Positions 45,536-53,799 of a DNA stretch of 64,000 bases are shown in pieces. The notes under the pieces were generated by a model. It ran no database searches. It saw nothing but the letters and a program-made list of their open reading frames with translations, and was not told the origin of the DNA. The translations under genes and the position numbers were made by a program. Each line of letters opens with the position of its first letter. Positions within the stretch are counted from its first letter, which is position 1. The DNA is from Paludibacteraceae bacterium (GTDB taxonomy: Bacteria; Bacteroidota; Bacteroidia; Bacteroidales; Paludibacteraceae). The stretch is from assembly GCA_016285885.1 (NCBI GenBank), contig JAEERP010000013.1, forward strand, positions 1-64,000. The letters run 5' to 3'.

Positions 45536-45976
45536 TTATTTACCAGGAAAATCGCCCTTAACGTTGATACCCATGCTTCTTGCGGTACCGGCCACCATCT
45601 TCATGGCAGACTCAACCGTAAAGCAGTTCAAATCGGTCATCTTATCCTCTGCAATCGCCTTTACCTGCTCCCAAGTAATCTCGGCGACTTTTTTGCGGTT
45701 AGGCTCTGCGGATCCGCTCTTTTGCTTGGTAACCTCCAACAACTGAACGGCAACCGGAGGAGTCTTAACGACAAAATCAAAAGACTTATCAGCGTAATAA
45801 GTAATGACAACTGGCAAAACCTTTCCAGCCTTATCTTGGGTTCTCGCATTGAATTGTTTGCAAAAATCCATGATGTTGATACCCTTGGAACCCAATGCAG
45901 GTCCTACCGGGGGAGAAGGGTTTGCTGCGCCACCTTTTATCTGCAATTTGATAAATCCAGCAACTTCTTTAGCCAT
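45536..45976 (-). CDS. rplK: Ribosomal protein L11
   Basis: 146 residues with the N-terminal [20 protein letters not shown] and C-terminal [20 protein letters not shown]. It binds the GTPase-centre rRNA and is needed for the stringent response. It follows nusG by about 38 bp in the usual order. Confidence 0.97.
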   Translation of the reverse strand: MAKEVAGFIKLQIKGGAANPSPPVGPALGSKGINIMDFCKQFNARTQDKAGKVLPVVITYYADKSFDFVVKTPPVAVQLLEVTKQKSGSAEPNRKKVAEITWEQVKAIAEDKMTDLNCFTVESAMKMVAGTARSMGINVKGDFPGK

Positions 45977-46014
45977 TTTACTAATAATTAAAATTGATTA
46001 TATTGGAAAAGGAA

Positions 46015-46569
46015 TCACTCCTTCTCCACTTGCATAAAGCCCAGTTCTAGAGGAGTCTTTCTTCCGAAAATCTTGACCATCACCTTGAGTTTCTTACGCT
46101 CGGTGTTGACCTCCTCGATCACACCGTTAAAGCCACTGAATGGACCGAATGTGACCTTAACGGTCTCGCCCACTTCAAATGAAGCTTGAGAATCGATCTC
46201 CATATCCGCCATCTCGTCGACGCGGCCCAGGATACGATTCACTTCAGACTGTCTCAAAGGCACAGGCTCATTGATCTTCTTGGAACCGTCCCCAAGGAAA
46301 CCGATGACATTGGGCATCTCGGACAAACGATGAGGCACCTCTCCGACCAGCTCGGCCTCAACCAAGACATAGCCAGGAAGGTAACTACGTTCCTTCGAGA
46401 TTTTCTTGCCATTTCTAACCTGATAAACACGCTCTGTAGGAATCAAAACCTGTGAGACATACTTACCAAGATCCGTGTTATTGATTTCGCTCTCAATATA
46501 TTCACGAACCTTGCTTTCCTTTCCACTAATGGCGCGCAACACGTACCATTTCTTCCCTGATTCAGACAT
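46015..46569 (-). CDS. nusG: Transcription elongation/termination factor NusG
   Basis: 184 residues: an NGN domain (KKWYVLRAISGKESKVREYI, SYLPGYVLVEAELVGEV) and a C-terminal KOW domain (VKVTFGPFSGFNGVIEEVN). Couples RNA polymerase to ribosome and Rho. The gene is 15 bp after secE. Confidence 0.96.
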   Translation of the reverse strand: MSESGKKWYVLRAISGKESKVREYIESEINNTDLGKYVSQVLIPTERVYQVRNGKKISKERSYLPGYVLVEAELVGEVPHRLSEMPNVIGFLGDGSKKINEPVPLRQSEVNRILGRVDEMADMEIDSQASFEVGETVKVTFGPFSGFNGVIEEVNTERKKLKVMVKIFGRKTPLELGFMQVEKE

Positions 46570-46584
46570 GCTTAACCCTTTTAA

Positions 46585-46779
46585 TTATGACAACATCCCG
46601 TAAACAAATTTCATGATTTCCTCGAAACACTTATCCACAAGGAAAATGACCAGCGCAATAAGTAGGGAAGCAACAAGAACAACTACTGCATGACTGACCA
46701 ACTCACTCCTTTTCGTCCAAGAAACTTTATAAACAAGTTCGTTGTATGATTCTTTGATATAATTAATTACAGCATCCAT
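46585..46779 (-). CDS. secE: Preprotein translocase subunit SecE
   Basis: A 64-residue single-helix form: an amphipathic part (YIKESYNELVYKVSWTKRSE) and one membrane segment (AVVVLVASLLIALVIFLVD). The clamp of the SecYEG channel. Located just after tRNA-Trp and before nusG, its standard place. Confidence 0.93.
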   Translation of the reverse strand: MDAVINYIKESYNELVYKVSWTKRSELVSHAVVVLVASLLIALVIFLVDKCFEEIMKFVYGMLS

Positions 46780-46795
46780 CTCTTTACTGTTTTTG

Positions 46796-46868
46796 CACGG
46801 AAGGAGAGGCTCGAACTCCCGACACCTGGTTTTGGAGACCAGTGCTCTACCAACTGAGCTACTCCCGT
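46796..46868 (-). tRNA. tRNA-Trp (anticodon CCA)
   Basis: 73-nt cloverleaf: acceptor ACGGGAG/CTTCCGT (one G-U), D arm AGCTCAGTTGGTAGAGC, anticodon loop ctCCAaa and T arm GTTCGAG. Between tuf and secE, as in many bacteria. Confidence 0.95.
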
Positions 46869-46873
46869 ATAAA

Positions 46874-46897
46874 GTCCCCTCCCGTAAGGAAGGGGAC
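46874..46897 (-). promoter_or_regulatory. Hairpin between tuf and tRNA-Trp
   Basis: Arms gtcccctccc and ggaaggggac with a 4-nt loop (one G-U pair), about 18 nt after the tuf stop. The T-run after it is short, so it may be a weak terminator, an attenuator or an RNA processing site for the tRNA downstream. Confidence 0.5.
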
Positions 46898-46914
46898 CTT
46901 CATTATAGAATTGA

Positions 46915-48108
46915 TTAGTCGATAATCTTAGTGATTTGACCAGAACCAACGGTTCTACCACCCTCACGGATAGCGAAACGAAGACCCTCGCTACATGCAA
47001 CTGGGCAGATCAACTTAACGGTGATCTCCAAGTTGTCACCTGGCATAACCATCTCAGTTCCCTCTGGCAAAGAGATCTCACCAGTCACATCCAAAGTACG
47101 GATGTAGAATTGTGGACGGTAGTGGTTGTGGAATGGAGTGTGACGTCCACCCTCTTCCTTCTTCAAGATATATACAGAAGCCTTGAACTCAGTGTGAGGG
47201 GTAACCTCGCCTGGCTTACAAAGCACCATACCACGCTTGATTTGATCCTTGTCGATACCACGGAGCAACAAACCTACGTTATCACCAGCTTGTCCTTGAT
47301 CCAACAATTTGCGGAACATCTCGACACCTGTTACAGTTGACTTCAACTTCTCAGCGCCCAAACCGATGATCTCAACCTCGTCACCAACCTTGATCACACC
47401 AGTCTCAACACGACCCGTAGCAACAGTACCACGACCAGTGATTGAGAACACGTCCTCAACTGGCATCAAGAATGGCTTATCGATATCACGCTTAGGAAGC
47501 TCGATCCAAGTATCAACAGCGTCCATCAACTCCATCACCTTGTCAACCCACTGAGCCTCGCCGTTCAATGCACCAAGTGCAGAACCACGAACGAATGGAG
47601 TGTTGTCGGCGTCGAACTCATAGAAGCCCAACAATTCGCGCATTTCCATCTCAACCAAATCCAACATCTCAGGATCGTCAACCATATCACACTTGTTCAT
47701 GAAAACGACCAAGCGAGGTACGTTCACCTGACGAGCCAAAAGGATGTGCTCACGAGTTTGAGGCATCGGACCATCAGTAGCGGCAACCACGATGATAGCA
47801 CCATCCATCTGAGCGGCACCAGTCACCATGTTCTTCACATAGTCGGCGTGACCTGGACAGTCAACGTGTGCGTAGTGACGGTTAGCAGTCTCGTACTCGA
47901 TGTGAGCAGTATTGATGGTGATACCACGCTCTTTCTCCTCAGGAGCGTTATCGATCTGATCGAATGATTTGATCTCTTCCTTACCGAATCCCTTGTCGTG
48001 AAGAACTTTAGAGATAGCGGCGGTCAAAGTAGTCTTACCGTGGTCAACGTGACCAATAGTACCGATATTTACGTGCGGTTTGGAACGGTCGAATTGTTCT
48101 TTTGCCAT
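46915..48108 (-). CDS. tuf: Elongation factor Tu
   Basis: 397 residues with the G motifs [25 protein letters not shown] and NKCDM, effector region [14 protein letters not shown] and domains 2 and 3 ending GQITKIID. Delivers aminoacyl-tRNA to the ribosome. It lies behind four tRNA genes and before tRNA-Trp-secE-nusG, the arrangement of the E. coli tufB operon. Confidence 0.98.
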   Translation of the reverse strand: MAKEQFDRSKPHVNIGTIGHVDHGKTTLTAAISKVLHDKGFGKEEIKSFDQIDNAPEEKERGITINTAHIEYETANRHYAHVDCPGHADYVKNMVTGAAQMDGAIIVVAATDGPMPQTREHILLARQVNVPRLVVFMNKCDMVDDPEMLDLVEMEMRELLGFYEFDADNTPFVRGSALGALNGEAQWVDKVMELMDAVDTWIELPKRDIDKPFLMPVEDVFSITGRGTVATGRVETGVIKVGDEVEIIGLGAEKLKSTVTGVEMFRKLLDQGQAGDNVGLLLRGIDKDQIKRGMVLCKPGEVTPHTEFKASVYILKKEEGGRHTPFHNHYRPQFYIRTLDVTGEISLPEGTEMVMPGDNLEITVKLICPVACSEGLRFAIREGGRTVGSGQITKIID

Positions 48109-48166
48109 AATTATAATTATTTAATTTATTAATGTATAAACGATCTAAACGTATATATATGATTTG

Positions 48167-48238
<72 letters not shown>

Positions 48239-48245
48239 AAACACG

Positions 48246-48318
48246 AGCGGAAGACGGGATTCGAACCCGCGACCCTCAGCTTGGAAGGCTGATGCTCTAC
48301 CAACTGAGCTACTTCCGC
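48246..48318 (-). tRNA. tRNA-Gly (anticodon TCC)
   Basis: 73-nt cloverleaf: acceptor GCGGAAG/CTTCCGC fully paired, anticodon arm tcagcctTCCaagctga. Confidence 0.95.
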
Positions 48319-48326
48319 ATGGGTTG

Positions 48327-48409
48327 TGGGTAGTGATGGATTCGAACCACCGAAGGCAAGAGCCAGCAGATTTACAGTCTGCCCCATTTGGCCACTCTGG
48401 TAACTACCC
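48327..48409 (-). tRNA. tRNA-Tyr (anticodon GTA)
   Basis: 83-nt class II tRNA with a long variable arm, acceptor GGGTAGT/ACTACCC, anticodon arm GCAGACTGTAAATCTGC. Confidence 0.95.
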
Positions 48410-48461
48410 GATTATCCTTTAAGAAAACTGGCCACATCCCTGAAACGAGGAGTTTTCTTCG

Positions 48462-48535
48462 AGCCTCTTGTCGGATTCGAACCAACGACCCCGAGATTAC
48501 AAATCACGTGCTCTGGCCAACTGAGCTAAAGAGGC
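48462..48535 (-). tRNA. tRNA-Thr (anticodon TGT)
   Basis: 74-nt cloverleaf: acceptor GCCTCTT/AAGAGGC fully paired, anticodon loop TTTGTAA. It is the first of four tRNAs (Thr-Tyr-Gly-Thr) before tuf. Confidence 0.95.
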
Positions 48536-48617
48536 ATTCCCAAAACAAGCCGTCCGAGAGTCTCTCGAAACGGCTTGCAAATGTAGACATTATTTTTTTC
48601 TCCGCAAAATTTTCTGG

Positions 48618-48923
48618 CTATTTTTTTGCGTCGTTCTGTTTTTCCTTCGTTTTCAGCACGGAACGAATCATCGCATCCATGGAATTGTCAAACGCCTCCT
48701 CGAATGAATTCGCGGTCTTTGAGACCACTAACTCGTTCCCCGGCAACAAAACCTTCAGCATAACCTTCTTGTTTTCGGTAGTCTCAGGCTTAACCAACTC
48801 AAGCGTAACATCCGCAGATGTTATTCTGTCCGAATACTGTTCCAACTTCACTATCCTCTTCTGGATGAACTCTTCCAACTTCACTGTCGCGTCAAAATGA
48901 ATCGCTTTCACATTCACTTCCAT
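48618..48923 (-). CDS. hpf: Ribosome hibernation-promoting factor (HPF/RaiA, short form)
   Basis: 101 residues, an S30AE-type fold: MEVNVKAIHFDATVKLEEFI, SADVTLELVKPETTENKK and the C-terminal helix NSFEEAFDNSMDAMIRSVLK. It binds the 30S decoding site and dampens translation in stationary phase. A clear ribosome binding site aaggagg lies 8 nt before the ATG at 48923, which decides that start over an ATG two codons earlier, which would leave only 2 nt. It ends about 80 bp before the tRNA-Thr. Confidence 0.92.
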   Translation of the reverse strand: MEVNVKAIHFDATVKLEEFIQKRIVKLEQYSDRITSADVTLELVKPETTENKKVMLKVLLPGNELVVSKTANSFEEAFDNSMDAMIRSVLKTKEKQNDAKK

Positions 48924-48936
48924 AGTCATTTCCTCC

Positions 48937-49836
48937 TTAATTTAAAGCTCTCGGATGAGCCAGTTTGTAATTCTTTTGTAACTGTTCGAAAGTTGTATGC
49001 GTGTATACCTCCGTCGCTGCCAGATTCGCGTGACCCAGCAATTCTTTCACCGCCTCCAGATCCGCCCCGCTGTTCAGCATCGCCGTCGCGAACGTGTGCC
49101 TCAGAACGTGAGGGCTTCTCTTCGTCAAAGAACTGACCATTGTTATATACTTATGGACGACCCTGTAGACCAACATCGGATAGAGCGGCTCCCCATTGGG
49201 ACGCAGGAAAAAATATCCTGAACGATCGGCCACCTCCCCGTTCCTCACGGACAGATACGCCTGCATCGACTCCTTCAACGATGCCCCGAATGGTACGTAC
49301 CGCTGCTTGTTCCTCTTTCCATTCACCAGAACGGTCTGCGACTGGAAGTCGACATCCGTGTCTTTCATCTTGATCAACTCCGAGAGTCGAATGCCTAACG
49401 TGTAGAACGTCTCTATGATCAACGCGTCACGAACGGCCTCGTATCCCTCGCCGAACACCTCCGATCGGTCGGACAGCAATTCGGTCATCTCATCTTCCCT
49501 CAGAAACTTCGGCAAACGCTTCGGCCTTTTGGGGGAAACGACCTGGCTCATGGGGTTCTTCTTCACCTCGCCATTCCGGCACAGGTACGAGAAGAAGGAC
49601 TTCAGCGCGGAAAGCTTCCGGTTGACGGACGAGGCGGAAACCCCGGACTCCATCATGGAAACTATCCATTCCCTAACCAAACTTGAATCTACTTCGTCTG
49701 GGACAAACTCTTTCGCCCCGTTCTTCTCCACAACAAACTTCTCGAATTGCGATAGGTCAGCCTGATAAGAAACAAAAGTATGAGAAGAATAGCCCTTCTC
49801 ATACTTTATATATTGCAGAAATCTATCAATCAACAT
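48937..49836 (-). CDS. xerC: Tyrosine recombinase XerC/XerD
   Basis: 299 residues. An N-terminal SAM-like DNA-binding domain (FLQYIKYEKGYSSHTFVSYQ) and a catalytic domain with the active-site residues: Arg in TLGIRLSELI, Lys in VNGKRNKQRYV, His-x-x-Arg in HVLRHTFATAM, His in LLGHANLAATE and the nucleophile Tyr in EVYTHTTFEQL. Resolves chromosome dimers at dif. Chromosomal context (between rpsU and hpf) argues against an integrase of a mobile element. Confidence 0.9.
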   Translation of the reverse strand: MLIDRFLQYIKYEKGYSSHTFVSYQADLSQFEKFVVEKNGAKEFVPDEVDSSLVREWIVSMMESGVSASSVNRKLSALKSFFSYLCRNGEVKKNPMSQVVSPKRPKRLPKFLREDEMTELLSDRSEVFGEGYEAVRDALIIETFYTLGIRLSELIKMKDTDVDFQSQTVLVNGKRNKQRYVPFGASLKESMQAYLSVRNGEVADRSGYFFLRPNGEPLYPMLVYRVVHKYITMVSSLTKRSPHVLRHTFATAMLNSGADLEAVKELLGHANLAATEVYTHTTFEQLQKNYKLAHPRALN

Positions 49837-49957
49837 ACGAAGAAGGTATTGCTTACAAGCTTTGTACGAATATACAAAACTATTTTGGAATACGCAACAC
49901 CTGCGCGTACTTTTTTTAGCCGAAACCCGAAATTCGAGCCCCCGTCGAGGCGTGCTC

Positions 49958-50149
49958 TTATTCCTCTGTACGTCTCAGCTGCTGCACATAGATAGCGTGC
50001 ATCATCTGCTGACGTTTTACCACTGACGGCTTCTCAAATTGTTGTCTCTTGCGCAACTCCTTGATGACACCAGTTTTTTCAAACTTTCTCTTAAACTTCT
50101 TCAAGGCTTTCTCAATGTTCTCGCCTTCTTTTACTGGAACTACAATCAT
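49958..50149 (-). CDS. rpsU: Ribosomal protein S21
   Basis: 63 residues: MIVVPVKEGENIEKALKKF, then KRKFEKTGVIKELRKRQQFE and a basic C-terminal stretch. Binds the 30S subunit near the anti-Shine-Dalgarno region; in Bacteroidota it contributes to occlusion of the anti-SD. It precedes xerC by 120 bp on the same strand. Confidence 0.95.
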   Translation of the reverse strand: MIVVPVKEGENIEKALKKFKRKFEKTGVIKELRKRQQFEKPSVVKRQQMMHAIYVQQLRRTEE

Positions 50150-50251
50150 AATTTATTTTAATGTTTTATATTAGTCTTCAAAAAGCGACCGCAAAAATAG
50201 AGATTCTTTTTTTATTCCACAAACGTTTTGACAAAACTTTTTTCTCCTGAT

Positions 50252-50282
50252 TTTGTTTTCTTCCCTCTTTTTCTTATCTTTA
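50252..50282 (+). promoter_or_regulatory. Promoter of pepT
   Basis: TTTG (50252-50255), 19 nt, TATCTTTA (50275-50282; last base differs from TAnnTTTG); 27 bp before the ATG. Confidence 0.65.
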
Positions 50283-50309
50283 CGTTTCTAATCTTAATGT
50301 AATACGTGT

Positions 50310-51530
50310 ATGGACATACTGATCAACCGCTTCATGAAGTACGTCACGATGGAAACCACATCCGACGAATCCTGCGCCAACTGCCCGAGCACCCATGGTC
50401 AACTCGTCTTGGCGAATTACCTGGTCGACGAACTGAACAAACTTGGAGCCAAGGATGTCTCCCTGGACGAGAACGGTTATGTCATGGCCACTATCCCCTC
50501 CAACATCAACAAGCCCGCGCCCGTCATCGGCTTCATCGCCCATATGGACACGAGCCCGGAGGCCTCGGGAAAGGACGTGAAGCCTAAAATCGTCCGCTTC
50601 AGCGGTGCGGATGTCATCATCAACACGGAAAAGAATATTTCCCTCTCCATGGCGGACTTCCCCGAAATGGAGGCTTTCCTCGGTCAGGACGTCATCGTGA
50701 GCGACGGAACGACCCTGCTCGGTGCGGACGACAAGGCGGGCATCGCCGAAATCATGACCATGGTAGAACTGATGCAGGCCGACCCGACCATCCAGCACGG
50801 AGAGATTAAAATAGCCTTCACGCCTGACGAGGAGATCGGCAGGGGGGCGGATCGATTCGACGTCCAGAAGTTCGGTGCGCAATGGGCCTACACGGTCGAC
50901 GGCGGCGCCATCGGAGAGATCCAATACGAGAACTTCAACGCGGCGGTGGCGGAGATCCATATCACGGGTAAGAACGTCCACCCGGGCGAGGCGAAGGGCA
51001 AGATGATCAACGCGGCGAGAGTAGCGGCCGCCATACAGAGCTCCCTTCCATTCTCTGAAGTGCCGGAAAGGACCTCCGGCTACGAGGGCTTCTTCCATAC
51101 GCTGGAGGTGCGCTGTACCCCGGAAAGCGGTTACCTGAAAATGCTGATACGCGACCACGACAAGGCTCGCTTCGAATACAAAAAGGATCTGCTGAGGAAG
51201 AACTGCGAACTCATCAACATCCAACACGGCGGAGGGGGTATCGACCTCCACATCAAGGACCAATACTACAACATGAAGGAAAAACTCCTTCCTTACATGA
51301 ACATCGTGGACATCGCCAAGGAGGCCATGCTGAAGTGCAACGTCATCCCTAAACCGACGCCTATCCGCGGAGGCACCGACGGCGCGACGCTCTCCTTCAA
51401 AGGACTGCCTTGCCCGAACATCTTCACGGGCGGCATGAACTTCCACAGCAGATACGAGTACATTCCTATCCGCTCCATGGTCTCCGCGGTGAACGTGCTG
51501 ACGGAGATTTGTAAGATCACAGCTAGATAA
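50310..51530 (+). CDS. pepT: Peptidase T (tripeptidase), M20 family
   Basis: 406 residues. Metal-site motifs GFIAHMDTSPEASGKDVKP (His-Asp), TLLGADDKAGIAEIMTM, TPDEEIGRGADRFD (catalytic Glu-Glu) and a C-terminal GGTDGATLSFKGLP. A cytosolic zinc aminotripeptidase removing the N-terminal residue of tripeptides. The length and motif order are typical of PepT rather than other M20 enzymes. Confidence 0.95.
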   Translation: MDILINRFMKYVTMETTSDESCANCPSTHGQLVLANYLVDELNKLGAKDVSLDENGYVMATIPSNINKPAPVIGFIAHMDTSPEASGKDVKPKIVRFSGADVIINTEKNISLSMADFPEMEAFLGQDVIVSDGTTLLGADDKAGIAEIMTMVELMQADPTIQHGEIKIAFTPDEEIGRGADRFDVQKFGAQWAYTVDGGAIGEIQYENFNAAVAEIHITGKNVHPGEAKGKMINAARVAAAIQSSLPFSEVPERTSGYEGFFHTLEVRCTPESGYLKMLIRDHDKARFEYKKDLLRKNCELINIQHGGGGIDLHIKDQYYNMKEKLLPYMNIVDIAKEAMLKCNVIPKPTPIRGGTDGATLSFKGLPCPNIFTGGMNFHSRYEYIPIRSMVSAVNVLTEICKITAR

Positions 51531-51574
51531 TACTACTAATACTTTTATAAATTAACTTTAAAACATTTTAATCA

Positions 51575-52033
51575 ATGGAAAAAAATTCAGTCGAACAATT
51601 TCTGATGTTCACACCCGATTTCTTTGAGCCAAACCGCGCAGGAGAAATCATTGAGAAGCTGAAATCCTTGCCTGACGACCAATCTATTAGAGCGATGTCG
51701 TTGATAGGTGAATTCAAGAAACCAACCACCACCCTTCTCTTTGCCGCTTTATTGGGCGGAGTCGGAGCAGACCGCTTCTACCTGGGCAAAATAGGCACTG
51801 GAGTCTTAAAACTCATTTTGGCAATCATCAGCATAGTCTTTTTTATATTTATTATCCCTGGTCTTATTTTTGGAGTATGGTGGATAGTGGACATAGCACT
51901 CTCCAAAAAGAATGCCCAAAAATATAATACACAAAAATTCTTTTCCATATTCAATGACACCACAGGAAACGAAAAGGCTAATAGCATCCCAACTAGTGAG
52001 GATTTGAACCAAATTCCTAAAATCGAGGAATAA
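51575..52033 (+). CDS. TM2-domain membrane protein
   Basis: 152 residues. The TM2 signature LLGGVGADRFYLGKIGTGVL and two membrane helices (LKLILAIISIVFFIFIIPGL, FGVWWIVDIAL) follow an N-terminal ~50-residue soluble part; a hydrophilic C-terminal tail ends the protein. TM2 proteins are of unknown role in bacteria. A terminator at 52058-52094 follows. Confidence 0.85.
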   Translation: MEKNSVEQFLMFTPDFFEPNRAGEIIEKLKSLPDDQSIRAMSLIGEFKKPTTTLLFAALLGGVGADRFYLGKIGTGVLKLILAIISIVFFIFIIPGLIFGVWWIVDIALSKKNAQKYNTQKFFSIFNDTTGNEKANSIPTSEDLNQIPKIEE

Positions 52034-52057
52034 AAACAGTATTAATCCACAATATTC

Positions 52058-52105
52058 AGCCTATGGATTGGAGCAACACTCCATTCCATAGGCTATTTCT
52101 TTTTT
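52058..52105 (+). terminator. Terminator after the TM2 gene
   Basis: Arms agcctatgga and tccataggct, with a smaller inner pairing (tggag/ctcca), followed by a T-rich run. Confidence 0.75.
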
Positions 52106-52178
52106 AAGAAACTACCACAAAAAATCTCCCTCATAAAACAAAAGGTGAAGTGCGCTTTCGTTTTAACAATATGCATGA

Positions 52179-52208
52179 TTGATTATTATTATAAATCACT
52201 TATCTTTG
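52179..52208 (+). promoter_or_regulatory. Promoter of the lipoprotein-barrel gene
   Basis: TTG (52179-52181), 19 nt, TATCTTTG (52201-52208, exact TAnnTTTG); 22 bp before the ATG at 52231. Confidence 0.7.
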
Positions 52209-52230
52209 TTGCGCAAAACAGCAATACACA

Positions 52231-53688
52231 ATGAAGAATATTATTCAACTATCAGGCATCTGCGTCATTCTCTCCCTGATACTCACAGGCTGCAACGCAA
52301 AGGTCTCGACCCAAATCACAAAGACATACCCAGCTATCGATTCCACACAAAACATCCACGTGCTCAGATGGGAAGAATCGCTCCCCGAGAACACTGAAGT
52401 AATCGGCATGGTGGAGGTGGGCGACAACGGTTTAACCGGCAATTCCAAATGCACCTACGAGGCCGTGATTGAAAAGGCGAAAGAGGAAGCCAGGAAGGCG
52501 GGAGGAAACGCTATAAAAATCACAAAGCACAAGATTCCCGACGTAATCAGCTCCTGCCATAGAATAACGGCAGACATCCTACGCATAGAGAATGCGGACT
52601 CCTATCTCTTCGGAATAATGCCGAAACAGACGGCCGACTCAAACTACGCAACGCTAAACATCTTCAGGGAGGATGCGACGTTCGGTGTAATCTTCGACTT
52701 GTACATCGGAAAGTCTCTTCTTTGTCGGGTACCCCATAACTTTAAGAAAACCATCTTGATAAAGGCGAACGGACCGACTACCCTATGGGCGGAGACCGAG
52801 AAAAAGGAGGAATTGGAGGTCGACCTCCGACCCGGACATGTCTATTACCTACGATGCGGCGTATCGACAGGCATCGCCATAGGTCGTCCATCCCTTTCCA
52901 TCACGGAGAACAATGCCTTAAGGGCAGACTTTGAAACATTCAACGCCAAGGAGTCCGAAACACAAGACACGATCATCCTCCAAAAGGAAGGAACAGCGAT
53001 ACGCTACAAGGCAACGCCCCAAACAAGCGCAGACAACTCAATCCTGGCAGAGGATACAATTGCCGGAGAGAGACTAAGCACCTACGAAGAGAACAAAGAC
53101 AAAAGATTCATCCTCTCTCTGGAAGGAGGATACAGCCGCCGCACAGCGGAAATCTCCGAAGAGACACCATTGCCACTGAAGGAGCATATGAGAAACATCA
53201 AGAATGGCTACAACATAGGGGGTGACCTCTCCGTTTTCTTCAGCAAAAGCATAGGCGCAGGACTTAAATTCTCAATGTTTAAGGCATCTGACGAATGTGA
53301 ATACCTGCATCGGCAGAGGGTACAAGATGATTACACCATTCCAGTCATCGGACCGATGCTCACCATGCGGTTTCCCTTCGCAAACAAGAAACACTGTTGG
53401 TTGATGAATCTCTCATTGGGTTATATGGGCTACGAAAACAATGGCGAATTAGATGAGCAAAAGTACCATATCAAAGGACGTACCCTCTTCGCGGCGTTAG
53501 ATTATGGCTATGACTATTGGTTCGCCACCAATTGGGGTGTGGGCTTTAAATTTTCGATAATTACCGGCACATTGTCAAGGTACACGTTAGACGATGAAAT
53601 ACAAAAACAGGAAATCAAACTGGACAAAGACCACAAAGAAGGGTTGGGGAGAATCAACCTGTCGGTCGGTATTCGATTCGGGAAATGA
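52231..53688 (+). CDS. Lipoprotein with DUF2846-like and beta-barrel parts
   Basis: 485 residues in three parts: a lipobox ILTGC near residue 21 with an N-terminal domain carrying EEARKAGGNAIKITKHKIPD; a central Ig-like domain (FGVIFDLYIGKSLLCRVPHN, VDLRPGHVYYLRCGVSTG) similar to DUF2846; and a C-terminal outer-membrane barrel half (YNIGGDLSVFFSKSIGAGLK, RINLSVGIRFGK). A lipid anchor and a barrel in one polypeptide is unusual. It has its own promoter. Function unknown. Confidence 0.65.
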   Translation: MKNIIQLSGICVILSLILTGCNAKVSTQITKTYPAIDSTQNIHVLRWEESLPENTEVIGMVEVGDNGLTGNSKCTYEAVIEKAKEEARKAGGNAIKITKHKIPDVISSCHRITADILRIENADSYLFGIMPKQTADSNYATLNIFREDATFGVIFDLYIGKSLLCRVPHNFKKTILIKANGPTTLWAETEKKEELEVDLRPGHVYYLRCGVSTGIAIGRPSLSITENNALRADFETFNAKESETQDTIILQKEGTAIRYKATPQTSADNSILAEDTIAGERLSTYEENKDKRFILSLEGGYSRRTAEISEETPLPLKEHMRNIKNGYNIGGDLSVFFSKSIGAGLKFSMFKASDECEYLHRQRVQDDYTIPVIGPMLTMRFPFANKKHCWLMNLSLGYMGYENNGELDEQKYHIKGRTLFAALDYGYDYWFATNWGVGFKFSIITGTLSRYTLDDEIQKQEIKLDKDHKEGLGRINLSVGIRFGK

Positions 53689-53774
53689 TGTGGAATGGGC
53701 GAAATGTCCGTATCCAACACGTCAGGTGAAGGTATACACACATTCCTAACCTAACATTTTCCGCGAAAGTTTAT

Positions 53775-53782
53775 TATCTTTG
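53775..53782 (+). promoter_or_regulatory. -7 box of the NSS transporter operon
   Basis: TATCTTTG, an exact TAnnTTTG match, 17 nt before the ATG at 53800. Confidence 0.6.
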
Positions 53783-53799
53783 CCAAAAACAAAGGTCTC

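Noticed and set aside
48937-49836. XerC-like gene as integrase of a mobile element
   Set aside because: It lies in a conserved housekeeping context (rpsU-xerC-hpf) with chromosomal codon use, and no element is attached.
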